In this document: in pieces, positions 16,305-25,027 of the stretch
Layout: each line of letters starts with the position of its first letter
Position numbering within the stretch: the first letter of the stretch is position 1
NCBI RefSeq assembly: GCF_001687325.1
Contig: NZ_LZRD01000009.1
Location: 186,001 to 250,000, forward strand
Length of the DNA: 64,000 bases
Reading direction: 5' to 3'
From: Streptomyces sp. PTY087I2
GTDB taxonomy: Bacteria > Actinomycetota > Actinomycetes > Streptomycetales > Streptomycetaceae
Made by a program: the position numbers and the translations under genes
Notes under the pieces: model-generated
Database searches by the model: none
The model's input: the letters and a program-made list of their open reading frames with translations, nothing else
What the model was told of the DNA's origin: nothing

Positions 16305-16990
16305 GCAGTGAGACCGGCAGAACCCAAGAACCCCCCGCGGAACCCCTCCAGTACGACGACGGCTACGGCCAGCCGATCGGTGTCGGGCCGCACCCGCTGC
16401 CCTGGCCCGAGGACGAGCGGTACGACCCCGAGCTGCTGGCCGGGGGCGACCGGCGCAACGTCGGTGACGCGTACCGCTACTGGACGCGGGAGGCGATCGT
16501 CGCCGATCTCGACCTGCGGCGGCACGACTTCCATGTGGCCGTGGAGAACTGGACCCACGACTTCAACATCGGCTCGGTGGTCCGGACCGCCAACGCCTTC
16601 CTGGCCAAGGAGATCCACATCGTGGGCCGGCGGCGCTGGAACCGGCGCGGCGCCATGGTCACCGACCGCTACCAGCATGTGCGCCACCACCCCGACACGG
16701 CGGCTCTGACCGCCTGGGCGGCGGCCGAGGGGCTGCCGATCATCGGGATCGACAACCTCCCCGGCGCCGTACCGCTGGAGCGCACCGAGCTGCCGCGCCG
16801 CTGCGTCCTGCTGTTCGGGCAGGAGGGGCCGGGCCTCACCGAGGAGGCGCGCGAGCACGCCACGACGGTGTGCTCGATCGCGCAGTTCGGCTCGACCCGG
16901 TCCATCAACGCCGGAGCCGCCGCGGCCATCGCGATGCACGCGTGGATCCAGCGCTACGCCGACGTCCCGGACCCGCGGGAGACCCGCTAG
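16301..16990 (+). CDS. TrmH/SpoU-type SPOUT RNA methyltransferase
   Basis: A 229-residue S-adenosylmethionine-dependent 2'-O-ribose methyltransferase of tRNA or rRNA. All three SPOUT knot motifs are present: NIGSVVRTANAF (motif 1, about residues 86-97), LLFGQEGPGLT (motif 2, about 168-178) and STRSINAGAAAAIAMHAW (motif 3, about 197-214). It has no L30e-like N-terminal domain, only a 60-residue acidic leader (DDGYGQPIGVGPHPLPWPED), a form common in actinobacteria. The GTG start overlaps the HTTM stop. Its stop abuts the convergent paaN stop. RNA target not deducible. Confidence 0.9.
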   Translation: MSSETGRTQEPPAEPLQYDDGYGQPIGVGPHPLPWPEDERYDPELLAGGDRRNVGDAYRYWTREAIVADLDLRRHDFHVAVENWTHDFNIGSVVRTANAFLAKEIHIVGRRRWNRRGAMVTDRYQHVRHHPDTAALTAWAAAEGLPIIGIDNLPGAVPLERTELPRRCVLLFGQEGPGLTEEAREHATTVCSIAQFGSTRSINAGAAAAIAMHAWIQRYADVPDPRETR

Positions 16991-18691
16991 TCACGCCTGG
17001 CGGCGCACCTCCACCACCCGGAAGCGGTTGGCGACGAAGGCCGCGTCGCACAGGGCCGCGTTGGCCGCCGGGTTGCCGCCGGAGCCGTGGAAGTCGGAGA
17101 AGGCGGCGGTCTGGTTGACGTACACCCCGCCGGTCAGGTTCAGCGAGAGCTGGGCCGACTCGTCCAGGCAGACGTCCTCGATCGCGCGCTCCACCTCGGG
17201 GGAGGTGGTGTACGCGCCGACCGTCATGGCGCCCTTCTCCCGGATCGTGCGGCGCAGGAGATCCAGGGCGGCGGACGTCGACTCGACGGCGACGGCGAAG
17301 GACACCGGCCCGAAGCACTCCGAGAGGTAGGCGGCGCCGTCGTCGGGCTTGGTGCCGTCGAGCTTCACGACCACCGGCGTACGGACGACCGCGTCGGGGA
17401 ATTCGTCGTTGGCGACCGTCCGCGAGGCCAGCGCGACCTCGCCCAGCTCGCCCGCCGCCTCCACCCGGGCCCTGACATCCGGGTTGACCAGCGCGCCGAG
17501 CAGGGCGGACGCGCGGGCGTCGTCGCCGAGCAGTCCGGTGACGGCGGCCGAGAGGTCGGCGACCACGTCGTCGTAGGACTTGGCGCCGGCGTCGGTGGCG
17601 ATGCCGTCCCGGGGGATCAGCAGATTCTGCGGGGTGGTGCACATCTGGCCGCTGTACAGCGAGAGGGAGAACGCCAGGTTGGCCAGCATGCCCCGGTAGT
17701 CGTCGGTGGAGTCGACGACGATCGTGTTGACGCCGGCCTTCTCCGTGTAGACCTGGGCCTGGCGGGCGTTCTCCTCCAGCCAGTCGCCGAAGGCGGTCGA
17801 GCCGGTGTAGTCGATGATCCGGATCTCGGGGCGGACCGCCAGGGTCTTGGCGATGCCCTCGCCGGGGCGTTCGGCGGCCAGCGCGACCAGATTCGGGTCG
17901 AAGCCCGCCTCGCTCAGCACCTCGCGGGCGATGGACACCGTGAGCGCCAAGGGCAGCACCGCGCGCGGGTGGGGCTTGACCAGCACCGGGTTTCCCGTGG
18001 CGAGCGAGGCGAAGAGGCCGGGGTAGCCGTTCCACGTGGGGAACGTGTTGCAGCCGATGACCAGCGCGATGCCGCGGCCGGACGTGATGAACGACTTGTG
18101 CAGCTTCAGCGGGTCGCGCTTGCCCTGCGGCTTCGACCAGTCGGCCGTGTCGGGGGTGCGGACCTGCTCGCGGTAGGCGTACGCCACGGCCTCCAGGCCG
18201 CGGTCCTGGGCGTGCGGGCCGCCCGCCTGGAACGCCATCATGAAGGCCTGGCCGCTCGTGTGCATCACGGCGTGGGCCAGCTCATGGGTGCGGGCGCTGA
18301 TCCGCGACAGGATCTCCAGACAGACCAGGGCCCGGACCTCCGGTCCCGCCGCCCGCCAGGCGGCCGTGCCGGCCTTCATCGCCGGCAGCAGGACGTCCGG
18401 GTCGGCGTGCGGATACTCGATGCCGAGCTCCGGACCGTACGGCGAGGTCTCGCCGGCGACCCAGCCGTCGGTGCCCGGCTGCCCCAGGTCCAGCCGGGTG
18501 CCCAGCAGCGCGTCGAAGGCGGCCTTGCCTTCGGCCGCGCCGAGGCTGCCCGGGGCGCCGCCCTCGCCGTACGCCTTCGGGTGCTCGGGGTGCGGCGACC
18601 AGTACGCGCGGGTACTGATCACGTCGAGGGCCTGGTCGAGCGTGGGCCGGTGGGTCTCGGACAGCTGCTGGGGGGTGAGCGCGGAGGCCAT
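16991..18691 (-). CDS. paaN: PaaN: phenylacetate-pathway aldehyde dehydrogenase family protein
   Basis: A 566-residue aldehyde-dehydrogenase-fold protein of the PaaN type. Landmarks: VIGCNTFPTWNGYPGLFASL, TGNPVLVKPHPRAVLPLAL, the Glu-equivalent region TEKAGVNTIVV and the nucleophile segment SLYSGQMCTTPQN (Cys about residue 375). Unlike E. coli PaaZ there is no MaoC hydratase domain, so ring hydrolysis would need another protein; its exact reaction is inferred as oxidation of the open-chain semialdehyde. The ATG at 18691 (MASALTPQQLSE) begins the conserved region. It is separated from paaABCDE by the DUF5819-HTTM-SpoU trio and divergent from a TetR gene with a shared operator. Confidence 0.92.
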   Translation of the reverse strand: MASALTPQQLSETHRPTLDQALDVISTRAYWSPHPEHPKAYGEGGAPGSLGAAEGKAAFDALLGTRLDLGQPGTDGWVAGETSPYGPELGIEYPHADPDVLLPAMKAGTAAWRAAGPEVRALVCLEILSRISARTHELAHAVMHTSGQAFMMAFQAGGPHAQDRGLEAVAYAYREQVRTPDTADWSKPQGKRDPLKLHKSFITSGRGIALVIGCNTFPTWNGYPGLFASLATGNPVLVKPHPRAVLPLALTVSIAREVLSEAGFDPNLVALAAERPGEGIAKTLAVRPEIRIIDYTGSTAFGDWLEENARQAQVYTEKAGVNTIVVDSTDDYRGMLANLAFSLSLYSGQMCTTPQNLLIPRDGIATDAGAKSYDDVVADLSAAVTGLLGDDARASALLGALVNPDVRARVEAAGELGEVALASRTVANDEFPDAVVRTPVVVKLDGTKPDDGAAYLSECFGPVSFAVAVESTSAALDLLRRTIREKGAMTVGAYTTSPEVERAIEDVCLDESAQLSLNLTGGVYVNQTAAFSDFHGSGGNPAANAALCDAAFVANRFRVVEVRRQA

Positions 18692-18745
18692 GGCGGACCA
18701 ACTCCTCATCGAGCCGGGCGGGGACGTACGGACGGAGTTAGAGTA

Positions 18746-18759
18746 ACCGAACGATCGGT
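18746..18759. promoter_or_regulatory. TetR-type operator between paaN and its regulator (site B)
   Basis: ACCGAACGATCGGT, identical in sequence to the paaA copy, flanked by CGG on the same side. It lies 54 nt from the paaN start and 89 nt from the TetR start, so it could control both. Confidence 0.78.
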
Positions 18760-18848
18760 CGGGACAAGGGGTCCTCCGGGAACCTGTGGACAACTTCGAT
18801 GGTCCCCGCCTGTGCGGGGCTGATCCCTCATGGGGGAGGATCGCGGAC

Positions 18849-19448
18849 ATGACCACGGCCAAGCGGGACGCGTACACACCGGAGACCCTGCTCACCGTCG
18901 CCGTCCGCGTCTTCAACGAGCGCGGCTACGACGGCACGTCCATGGAGCACCTCTCCCGGGCGGCGGGTATCTCGAAATCCTCCATCTACCACCATGTGGC
19001 GGGCAAGGAGGAGCTGCTGCGCCGGGCCGTGAGCCGGGCGCTCGACGGGCTCTTCGCGATCCTCGACGAGCCGGGGGCGCAGCGCGGGCGCGCGGTGGAG
19101 CGGGTCGAGTACGTCACGCGCCGGACCGTCGACGTGCTGATGGCGGAGGTCCCCTACGTCACCCTGCTGCTGCGGGTGCGCGGCAACACGAAGACGGAGC
19201 GCTGGGCGCTGGAGCGGCGCCGCGAGTTCGACCAGCGGGTGGCGGAGCTGCTGAAGGCCGCGGTGGCCGAGGGCGACCTGCGGGCGGACGTGGACATACG
19301 GCTGGCGACCCGCCTGCTGTTCGGCATGGTGAACTCGCTGGTCGAGTGGTACCGGCCGCAGCCGGGCGGCTTCCCCGGCGAGGAGCAGCTCGCGGACACG
19401 GTCGTCCAGCTGGCCTTCGAGGGCATGCGGGCGAACACCGCCCGCTGA
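18849..19448 (+). CDS. TetR-family regulator, probable phenylacetate repressor (PaaR-like)
   Basis: A 199-residue regulator. The N-terminal HTH lies at about residues 14-58 (LLTVAVRVFNERGYDGTSMEHL, then AAGISKSSIYHHVAGKEELL). The ligand-binding domain follows, with a conserved RGNTKTERWALERRREFD segment. In other bacteria TetR-type PaaR is released from DNA by phenylacetyl-CoA. The adjacent paaN and the shared operator support the same role. ATG at 18849 follows GGGGGAGG at 9 nt; the upstream in-frame ATG at 18786 would add unconserved residues. Because a similar operator lies before bkdA, its regulon may extend to branched-chain catabolism. Confidence 0.85.
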   Translation: MTTAKRDAYTPETLLTVAVRVFNERGYDGTSMEHLSRAAGISKSSIYHHVAGKEELLRRAVSRALDGLFAILDEPGAQRGRAVERVEYVTRRTVDVLMAEVPYVTLLLRVRGNTKTERWALERRREFDQRVAELLKAAVAEGDLRADVDIRLATRLLFGMVNSLVEWYRPQPGGFPGEEQLADTVVQLAFEGMRANTAR

Positions 19449-19507
19449 GCCCGCCGCACCACCGGGTCCCCGCGCACGCTGCGGTCAGGCTTTCGCGTAC
19501 GCCATGG

Positions 19508-20107
19508 TCAGGCGAGTTCGGCCGGCCGGTCCGGGCGCGGCCCGAGGTCCGTCTCCTCGAACACCAGCAGCGTGCGCGTCGAGAGCACCTCGGGGATGGA
19601 CTGGATCCGGGTGAGGACCAGCTCGCGCAGCGCCCGGTTGTCGGGCGTGTGCACCAGAAGCAGTACGTCGAAGTCGCCGCTGACCAGGGCGATGTGCGTG
19701 GCCCCTGGCAGGGCCTGAAGCTGCTCGCGCACGGTGCGCCAGGAGTTCTGCACGATCTTGAGCGTGATGTACGCGGACGCCCCCTGTCCGGCCCGCTCGT
19801 GGTCGACCCGGGCGCCGAAGCCACGGATCACGCCGTCCTCGACGAGCCGGTTGATCCGGGCGTACGCGTTGGCCCGCGAGACATGGACCCGCTCGGCCAC
19901 GGACCGTATCGAGGCGCGGCCGTCCGTCTGGAGGATCCGCAGGATGTCGCGGTCGATGGCGTCCAGCGGCCGCGCGGGCGGAACCGGGGCCGGCTCCGGC
20001 GCGGGGCCCGCGGCGGCGGCCGACGGCGTCGCGGCGGCCGACGGCGTGGCGGCGGGCGGGGGCGGGCCCGGCTCCTCGCCCCTGTCGGCCATTTGTTCAG
20101 CTGCCAT
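19508..20107 (-). CDS. bkdR: Lrp/AsnC-family regulator (BkdR-like)
   Basis: A 199-residue regulator. A Pro/Ala-rich tail of about 45 residues precedes the winged HTH (LDAIDRDILRILQTDGRASI ... SRANAYARINRLVEDGVI) and the C-terminal RAM domain (ALVSGDFDVLLLVHTPD; VLSTRTLLVFEE), where amino acids usually bind. Divergent from bkdABC, the position of the known streptomycete BkdR repressor of keto-acid dehydrogenase genes. The ATG at 20107 has GGGAGG 9 nt upstream. A longer frame back to 20320 has no SD and no homology-like sequence. Confidence 0.9.
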   Translation of the reverse strand: MAAEQMADRGEEPGPPPPAATPSAAATPSAAAAGPAPEPAPVPPARPLDAIDRDILRILQTDGRASIRSVAERVHVSRANAYARINRLVEDGVIRGFGARVDHERAGQGASAYITLKIVQNSWRTVREQLQALPGATHIALVSGDFDVLLLVHTPDNRALRELVLTRIQSIPEVLSTRTLLVFEETDLGPRPDRPAELA

Positions 20108-20208
20108 CGGCCCGCGCCTCCCTGTCGTGGACGACCTGTACCCATCCCAAGCTGTGGAGAACCGTTTGTCCACAGGCTGCCGGTGCCTGTAGCCAAAATG
20201 CGCTTGCG

Positions 20209-20222
20209 ACCGAACAATCGGT
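20209..20222. promoter_or_regulatory. TetR-type operator in the bkdR-bkdA spacer (site C)
   Basis: ACCGAACAATCGGT: same 5-bp arms as the two paa operators and one changed spacer base, again followed by a GG-containing flank (AGG). It sits 101 nt from the bkdR start and 145 nt from the bkdA start, in a 260-nt divergent promoter region that also contains several ATCGA-rich repeats near 20275-20350. Confidence 0.65.
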
Positions 20223-20367
20223 AGGTGAGGCACACCACACCCGTGCCTCGCCCAGCCCCCGATGTCCCGCTCCCGATCGACACCATCGACACCCATCGAC
20301 GCCGCCGATCGACTCGACACCGCCGATCGACACCCTCGATCTCCCTCGATGCCAGGAGGTGCTTCTC

Positions 20368-21528
20368 ATGACGGTCCAAGAGCTGCCCGGCGCGGCCGCC
20401 TACCGGCCCACGCCGCCCCCGGCCTGGAAGCCGATCACCGACCCCGCCCCGCTGCTCCCGGACCCGGAGCCCTACCGGGTGCTCGGTACGGACGCGGTCG
20501 CCGACGTCGATCCCGAACTGCTGCTCCGGCTCCACGCGGAGCTGGTGCGCGGGCGCCGCTACAACGCCCAGGCCACCGCGCTGACGAAGCAGGGCCGCCT
20601 GGCGGTCTACCCGTCGAGCACCGGCCAGGAGGCGTGCGAGATCGCCGCCGCCCTGGTGCTGGAGGAGCGCGACTGGCTCTTCCCCAGCTACCGCGACACG
20701 CTCGCGGCCGTCGCGCGCGGCCTGGACCCGGTCGAGGCGCTGACCCTGCTGCGCGGCGACCGGCACACCGGTTACGACCCGCGCGAGCACCGCATCGCCC
20801 CGTTGTGCACCCCGCTCGCCACCCAGCTCCCGCACGCCGTGGGGCTGGCGCACGCCGCCCGGCTCAAGGGCGACGACGTGGTGGCGCTCGCCATGGTCGG
20901 CGACGGCGGCACCAGCGAGGGCGACTTCCACGAGGCGCTGAACTTCGCGGCCGTCTGGAAGGCCCCGGTCGTCTTCTTCGTCCAGAACAACGGCTTCGCG
21001 ATCTCCGTTCCGCTGGCCAAGCAGACCGCCGCGCCCTCCCTCGCCCACAAGGCCGTCGGATACGGGATGCCGGGCCGCCTGGTCGACGGCAACGACGCGG
21101 CGGCGGTGCACCAGGTGCTGAGCGAGGCCGTGGCGCGCGCCCGGCGCGGCGAGGGCCCGACGCTGGTCGAGGCGGTCACCTACCGCATGGAGGCCCACAC
21201 CAACGCCGACGACGCCACCCGCTACCGGGTCGACAGCGAGGTCGAGGCGTGGAAGGCGCACGACCCGGTGCGGCTGCTGGAGCGTGAGCTGACGGAGCGC
21301 GGGCTGCTGGACGACGCGGGCATCGAGCAGGCGAAGGAGGCCGCCGAACGGATGGCCGCCGCCCTGCGCGACCGGATGAACGCGGATCCGGAGCTGGCCC
21401 CGATGGACCTCTTCACCCATGTGTACGCCGAGCAGACGAGTCAGCTCCGGGAGCAGGCGGCCGCCCTGCGCGCCGAGCTGGACGCCGAGCAGGACCACGA
21501 CGAGCACGGCCCGGAGGCAGGACGATGA
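20368..21528 (+). CDS. bkdA: Branched-chain 2-oxo acid dehydrogenase E1 alpha (first operon)
   Basis: A 386-residue thiamine-diphosphate-dependent subunit that decarboxylates keto acids of Val, Leu and Ile. The ThDP motif runs from GDGGTSEGDFHEALNFAA to QNNGFAIS (about residues 176-213). Other landmarks are STGQEACEIAAALVL, FPSYRD and the phospho-loop-like YRMEAHTNADD. ATG at 20368 has AGGAGG 8 nt upstream; an in-frame ATG three codons earlier is not preferred. Overlaps bkdB by ATGA. Products (isobutyryl-, isovaleryl-, 2-methylbutyryl-CoA) prime branched fatty acids and some polyketides in streptomycetes. Confidence 0.94.
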   Translation: MTVQELPGAAAYRPTPPPAWKPITDPAPLLPDPEPYRVLGTDAVADVDPELLLRLHAELVRGRRYNAQATALTKQGRLAVYPSSTGQEACEIAAALVLEERDWLFPSYRDTLAAVARGLDPVEALTLLRGDRHTGYDPREHRIAPLCTPLATQLPHAVGLAHAARLKGDDVVALAMVGDGGTSEGDFHEALNFAAVWKAPVVFFVQNNGFAISVPLAKQTAAPSLAHKAVGYGMPGRLVDGNDAAAVHQVLSEAVARARRGEGPTLVEAVTYRMEAHTNADDATRYRVDSEVEAWKAHDPVRLLERELTERGLLDDAGIEQAKEAAERMAAALRDRMNADPELAPMDLFTHVYAEQTSQLREQAAALRAELDAEQDHDEHGPEAGR

Positions 21529-22556
21529 CCACCGCGGCAGTGACGGCCGACGGCCGCCCCGTGAAGGCGAAACCGGCCACGATGGCGCAGGCCCTCGGGC
21601 GCGCGCTCCGCGACGCGATGGCCGAGGACCCCGCCGTCCATGTGCTCGGTGAGGACGTGGGCACGCTCGGCGGGGTCTTCCGGATCACCGACGGGCTGGC
21701 GAAGGAGTTCGGCGACGACCGCTGCACCGACACCCCGCTGGCCGAGGCGGGCATCCTCGGCGCGGCCGTCGGCATGGCGATGTACGGGCTGCGGCCCGTG
21801 GTGGAGATGCAGTTCGACGCGTTCGCCTACCCGGCGTTCGAGCAGCTGCTGAGCCATGTCGCCAAGATGCGCAACCGCACCGGCGGAGCCATGCCGCTCC
21901 CGATCACCGTGCGGGTGCCGTACGGCGGGGGGATCGGCGGGGTCGAGCACCACAGCGACTCCTCCGAGGCGTACTACATGGCCACCCCCGGCCTGCACGT
22001 CGTCACGCCGGCCACGGTCGACGACGCCTACGGGCTGCTGCGGGAGTCGATCGCCTCGGACGACCCGGTGGTCTTCCTGGAGCCGAAGCGGCTCTACTGG
22101 TCCAAGGCCGACTGGTCGCCCGAGGCCCCCGCCGCGGTCGAGCCGATCGGCAAGGCCGTGGTGCGCCGGCCCGGGCGCAGCGCCACCCTGATCACGTACG
22201 GCCCCTCCCTGCCGGTCTGCATGGAGGCCGCCGAAGCGGCCCTCGCCGAGGGCTGGGACCTCGAAGTGGTGGACCTGCGGTCGCTGGTGCCGTTCGACGA
22301 CGAGACGGTGGCCGCGTCGGTGCGCCGCACCGGGCGGGCGGTCGTCGTGCACGAGTCCTCCGGATTCGGCGGGCCCGGCGGCGAGATCGCGGCCCGGATC
22401 ACCGAGCGCTGCTTCCACCACCTGGAGGCTCCGGTGCTGCGGGTGGCCGGGTTCGACATCCCGTATCCGCCGCCCATGCTGGAGCGGCACCATCTGCCGG
22501 GAGTGGACCGGGTGCTCGACGCGGTGGCCCGGTTGCAGTGGGAGGCGGACAGCTGA
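21525..22556 (+). CDS. bkdB: Branched-chain 2-oxo acid dehydrogenase E1 beta (first operon)
   Basis: A 343-residue partner of BkdA. Conserved [54 protein letters not shown] and EPKRLYW are all present. About 20 extra N-terminal residues precede the family start compared with the copy at 42592. Start ATG overlaps the bkdA stop; its TGA overlaps the ATG of bkdC. Confidence 0.95.
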   Translation: MTTAAVTADGRPVKAKPATMAQALGRALRDAMAEDPAVHVLGEDVGTLGGVFRITDGLAKEFGDDRCTDTPLAEAGILGAAVGMAMYGLRPVVEMQFDAFAYPAFEQLLSHVAKMRNRTGGAMPLPITVRVPYGGGIGGVEHHSDSSEAYYMATPGLHVVTPATVDDAYGLLRESIASDDPVVFLEPKRLYWSKADWSPEAPAAVEPIGKAVVRRPGRSATLITYGPSLPVCMEAAEAALAEGWDLEVVDLRSLVPFDDETVAASVRRTGRAVVVHESSGFGGPGGEIAARITERCFHHLEAPVLRVAGFDIPYPPPMLERHHLPGVDRVLDAVARLQWEADS

Positions 22557-23989
22557 TGGCCCAGGTGCTCGAATTCAAGCTGCCGGACCTCGGTGAGGGA
22601 CTGACCGAGGCCGAGATCGTCCGCTGGCTGGTGGAGGTCGGCGATGTCGTCGCCATCGACCAGCCCGTCGTCGAGGTCGAGACGGCCAAGGCGATGGTGG
22701 AGGTGCCCTGTCCCTACGGGGGCGTGGTGACCGCGCGGTTCGGCGAGGAGGGCACGGAACTTCCCGTCGGCGCACCGCTGCTGACGGTCGCCGTCGGTGC
22801 CCCGGAGGGGGCTTCCGGCTCCGCCGCCTCGCCTTCCTCTCCTTCCTCCTCTTCCCCTTCCTCCTCCGGCAAGGGGTCCGGCTCCGGCGCGGAGTCCTCG
22901 GGCGGCTCGGGGAACGTGCTCGTGGGGTACGGGACCGGCGCGCCGGCCGCACGCCGTCGGCGCATCCGCCCGGACCGGCTCGACCGGTCGGTGGCCGAGG
23001 TCCCGGTCTCCGTCGCGCCGGTGGCCGAGGTCCTGGTCGCCGAAGCCCCGGTGCATGAGGGGCCCGTGCCGGTGGTCTCTCCGCTGGTACGCCGGCTGGC
23101 CCGGCAGCACGACATCGATCTGCGGCGGCTGGCGGGTTCGGGCCCCGACGGGCTGATCCTGCGCGCCGATGTCGACCGGGCGATCCGGACGGCGGAGGAG
23201 ACCGTGGCGGCGTCGGCCCGGGCAGCCCAGGTCCAGGCGCCGGTGGCGGCCGTGGCCGCAGCTCCGAACGGTGTGGCCGCCGCTCCGGACGCCGAACGGA
23301 TTCCGCTGCGCGGGGTGCGCGGAGCGGTCGCCGACAAGCTGTCGCGCAGCCGGACCGAGATCCCCGACGCCACCTGCTGGGTCGACGCCGACGCCACCGA
23401 GCTGATGGCGGTCAGGGCCGCGATGAACGCCGCCACGGGCCCGTCCGCCGGGCCGAAGGTGTCGGTCCTGGCGCTGCTGGCGAGGATCTGCACGGCGGCG
23501 CTGGCCCGGTTCCCCGAGCTCAACTCCACCGTGGACACGGAGGCCCGGGAGATCGTCCGGCTGTCCGGCGTGCATCTCGGGTTCGCCGCCCAGACCGAGC
23601 GGGGCCTCGTCGTCCCGGTCGTCCGGGACGCGCACACCCGTAACGCCGAGTCGATCGGGGCCGAGATCGCCCGGCTGACCGAGCTGGCGCGCACGGGGAA
23701 GCTCAGCCCGGCGCAGCTGACCGGGGGCACGTTCACGCTGAACAACTACGGGGTGTTCGGGGTCGACGGTTCGACGCCGATCATCAACCACCCGGAGGCG
23801 GCGATGCTCGGGGTGGGCCGGATCATGCCCAAGCCCTGGGTGCACCAGGGCGAACTGGCCGTACGTCAGGTCGTCCAGCTGTCCCTCACCTTCGACCACC
23901 GGGTGTGCGACGGCGGAACGGCGGGCGGCTTCCTCCGGTACGTGGCGGACTGCGTGGAGCAGCCGGCGGTGCTGCTGCGCACGCTGTAG
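22556..23989 (+). CDS. bkdC: Dihydrolipoamide acyltransferase E2 (first operon)
   Basis: A 477-residue E2 core. The single lipoyl domain has the modified Lys in VETAKAMVE (about K45). A Ser/Gly-rich linker ([14 protein letters not shown] and following) leads to the E1/E3-binding domain ([21 protein letters not shown]). The catalytic acyltransferase domain ends with [14 protein letters not shown], containing the active His and Asp-Gly. ATG at 22556 overlaps the bkdB stop. No E3 gene is present, as is usual because lipoamide dehydrogenase is shared. Differs from the second E2 (43584) in linker composition. Confidence 0.94.
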   Translation: MAQVLEFKLPDLGEGLTEAEIVRWLVEVGDVVAIDQPVVEVETAKAMVEVPCPYGGVVTARFGEEGTELPVGAPLLTVAVGAPEGASGSAASPSSPSSSSPSSSGKGSGSGAESSGGSGNVLVGYGTGAPAARRRRIRPDRLDRSVAEVPVSVAPVAEVLVAEAPVHEGPVPVVSPLVRRLARQHDIDLRRLAGSGPDGLILRADVDRAIRTAEETVAASARAAQVQAPVAAVAAAPNGVAAAPDAERIPLRGVRGAVADKLSRSRTEIPDATCWVDADATELMAVRAAMNAATGPSAGPKVSVLALLARICTAALARFPELNSTVDTEAREIVRLSGVHLGFAAQTERGLVVPVVRDAHTRNAESIGAEIARLTELARTGKLSPAQLTGGTFTLNNYGVFGVDGSTPIINHPEAAMLGVGRIMPKPWVHQGELAVRQVVQLSLTFDHRVCDGGTAGGFLRYVADCVEQPAVLLRTL

Positions 23990-24109
23990 TCGCGGAGTCG
24001 CGCTTACGCCTTCGGGGGCTTTCCCCGACACGCCGCCCCCGTCGCGGTGTCCGGTCTTCCGGCCACCCCGGCGGGGGCGTCGCTCCGGGGCGCCGCCCAT
24101 ACTCGACGT

Positions 24110-25027
24110 ATGACCGCCTATGACGTGATCGTCCTTGCCGGAGGGGCCGCGAAGCGGCTCGGCGGCGCCGACAAGCCAGGAGTCCGGGTGGGCGGCCGGG
24201 CGCTGCTCGACCGGGTCCTCGCGGCATGCGGCGGCGCGGCTCGTACCGTCGTGGTGGGCGACCGTCGCCCGACCGCCCGGCCGGTCGTCTGGACCCGGGA
24301 AGTACCGCAGGGCGGCGGTCCGTTGGCGGCGCTGGGCGCGGGGCTGCGGCTGACGACGGCGGAGTACGTTCTCGTGCTCTCCGCCGACCTTCCGTTTCTC
24401 GGCCCGCGCACGGTCGACGCGCTGCTCGCCGCCACCGGAGAGCCCGGCCGCGAAGGCGCCCTGTGCACCGACCCCGACGGGCGCGACCAGCCGCTCGTGG
24501 CCGCGTACCGGGCCGAGCCGCTCCGCCGGGAGCTGGCCCTGATCGCCACCGAGCACGGGGGCCTCGCCGGGCTTCCGCTCCGGCTTCTGACGGCCGAGCT
24601 GGACCTCGCCCGGATCGACGCGGGGCCTGACGCCGCGTTCGACTGCGACACTTGGGACGACATCGCCGCCGCCCGAGCCCGGATCAGGGAGCATGGGGCC
24701 GTGCTGGACGAATGGATCACCTCGGTCAAGAACGAACTGGGAATCGAACTCGACGTCGATACCGGTGTCCTGCTCGACCTCGCCCGTGACGCCGCGCACG
24801 GAGTCGCCCGGCCCGCCGCTCCGCTCACGACCTTCCTGGTCGGGTACGCGGCAGCCAGGGCGAGCGCCGGTGCGGGCCCCGACGAGGCCGCCGCGGCGGT
24901 CGCAGAGGCCTCGCGCAAGGCCACCGCCCTCGCCCTGCGCTGGGAAGCGGAGGCGGCGGGGCAGGGCGGCGATGCGGCGGGCGGGGCGGAGCCCGACGCG
25001 GGCCGCGAGGGGACCGGGACACCGTGA
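24110..25027 (+). CDS. MobA-like nucleotidyltransferase fused to DUF6457
   Basis: 305 residues. Residues 1-190 are a MobA/GT-A nucleotidyltransferase that attaches GMP to molybdopterin (signature [18 protein letters not shown]; Asp in [19 protein letters not shown]). Residues about 195-290 are a helical DUF6457 module ([31 protein letters not shown]), found in actinobacteria next to or fused with Mo-cofactor genes, function unknown. Start ATG at 24110; no strong SD. The stop overlaps the moeA GTG, so the two are coupled. Confidence 0.88.
   Translation: MTAYDVIVLAGGAAKRLGGADKPGVRVGGRALLDRVLAACGGAARTVVVGDRRPTARPVVWTREVPQGGGPLAALGAGLRLTTAEYVLVLSADLPFLGPRTVDALLAATGEPGREGALCTDPDGRDQPLVAAYRAEPLRRELALIATEHGGLAGLPLRLLTAELDLARIDAGPDAAFDCDTWDDIAAARARIREHGAVLDEWITSVKNELGIELDVDTGVLLDLARDAAHGVARPAAPLTTFLVGYAAARASAGAGPDEAAAAVAEASRKATALALRWEAEAAGQGGDAAGGAEPDAGREGTGTP

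Noticed and set aside
16991..18691. paaN as a bifunctional PaaZ
   Set aside because: The C-terminus ends in aldehyde-dehydrogenase sequence and there is no MaoC hydratase region.
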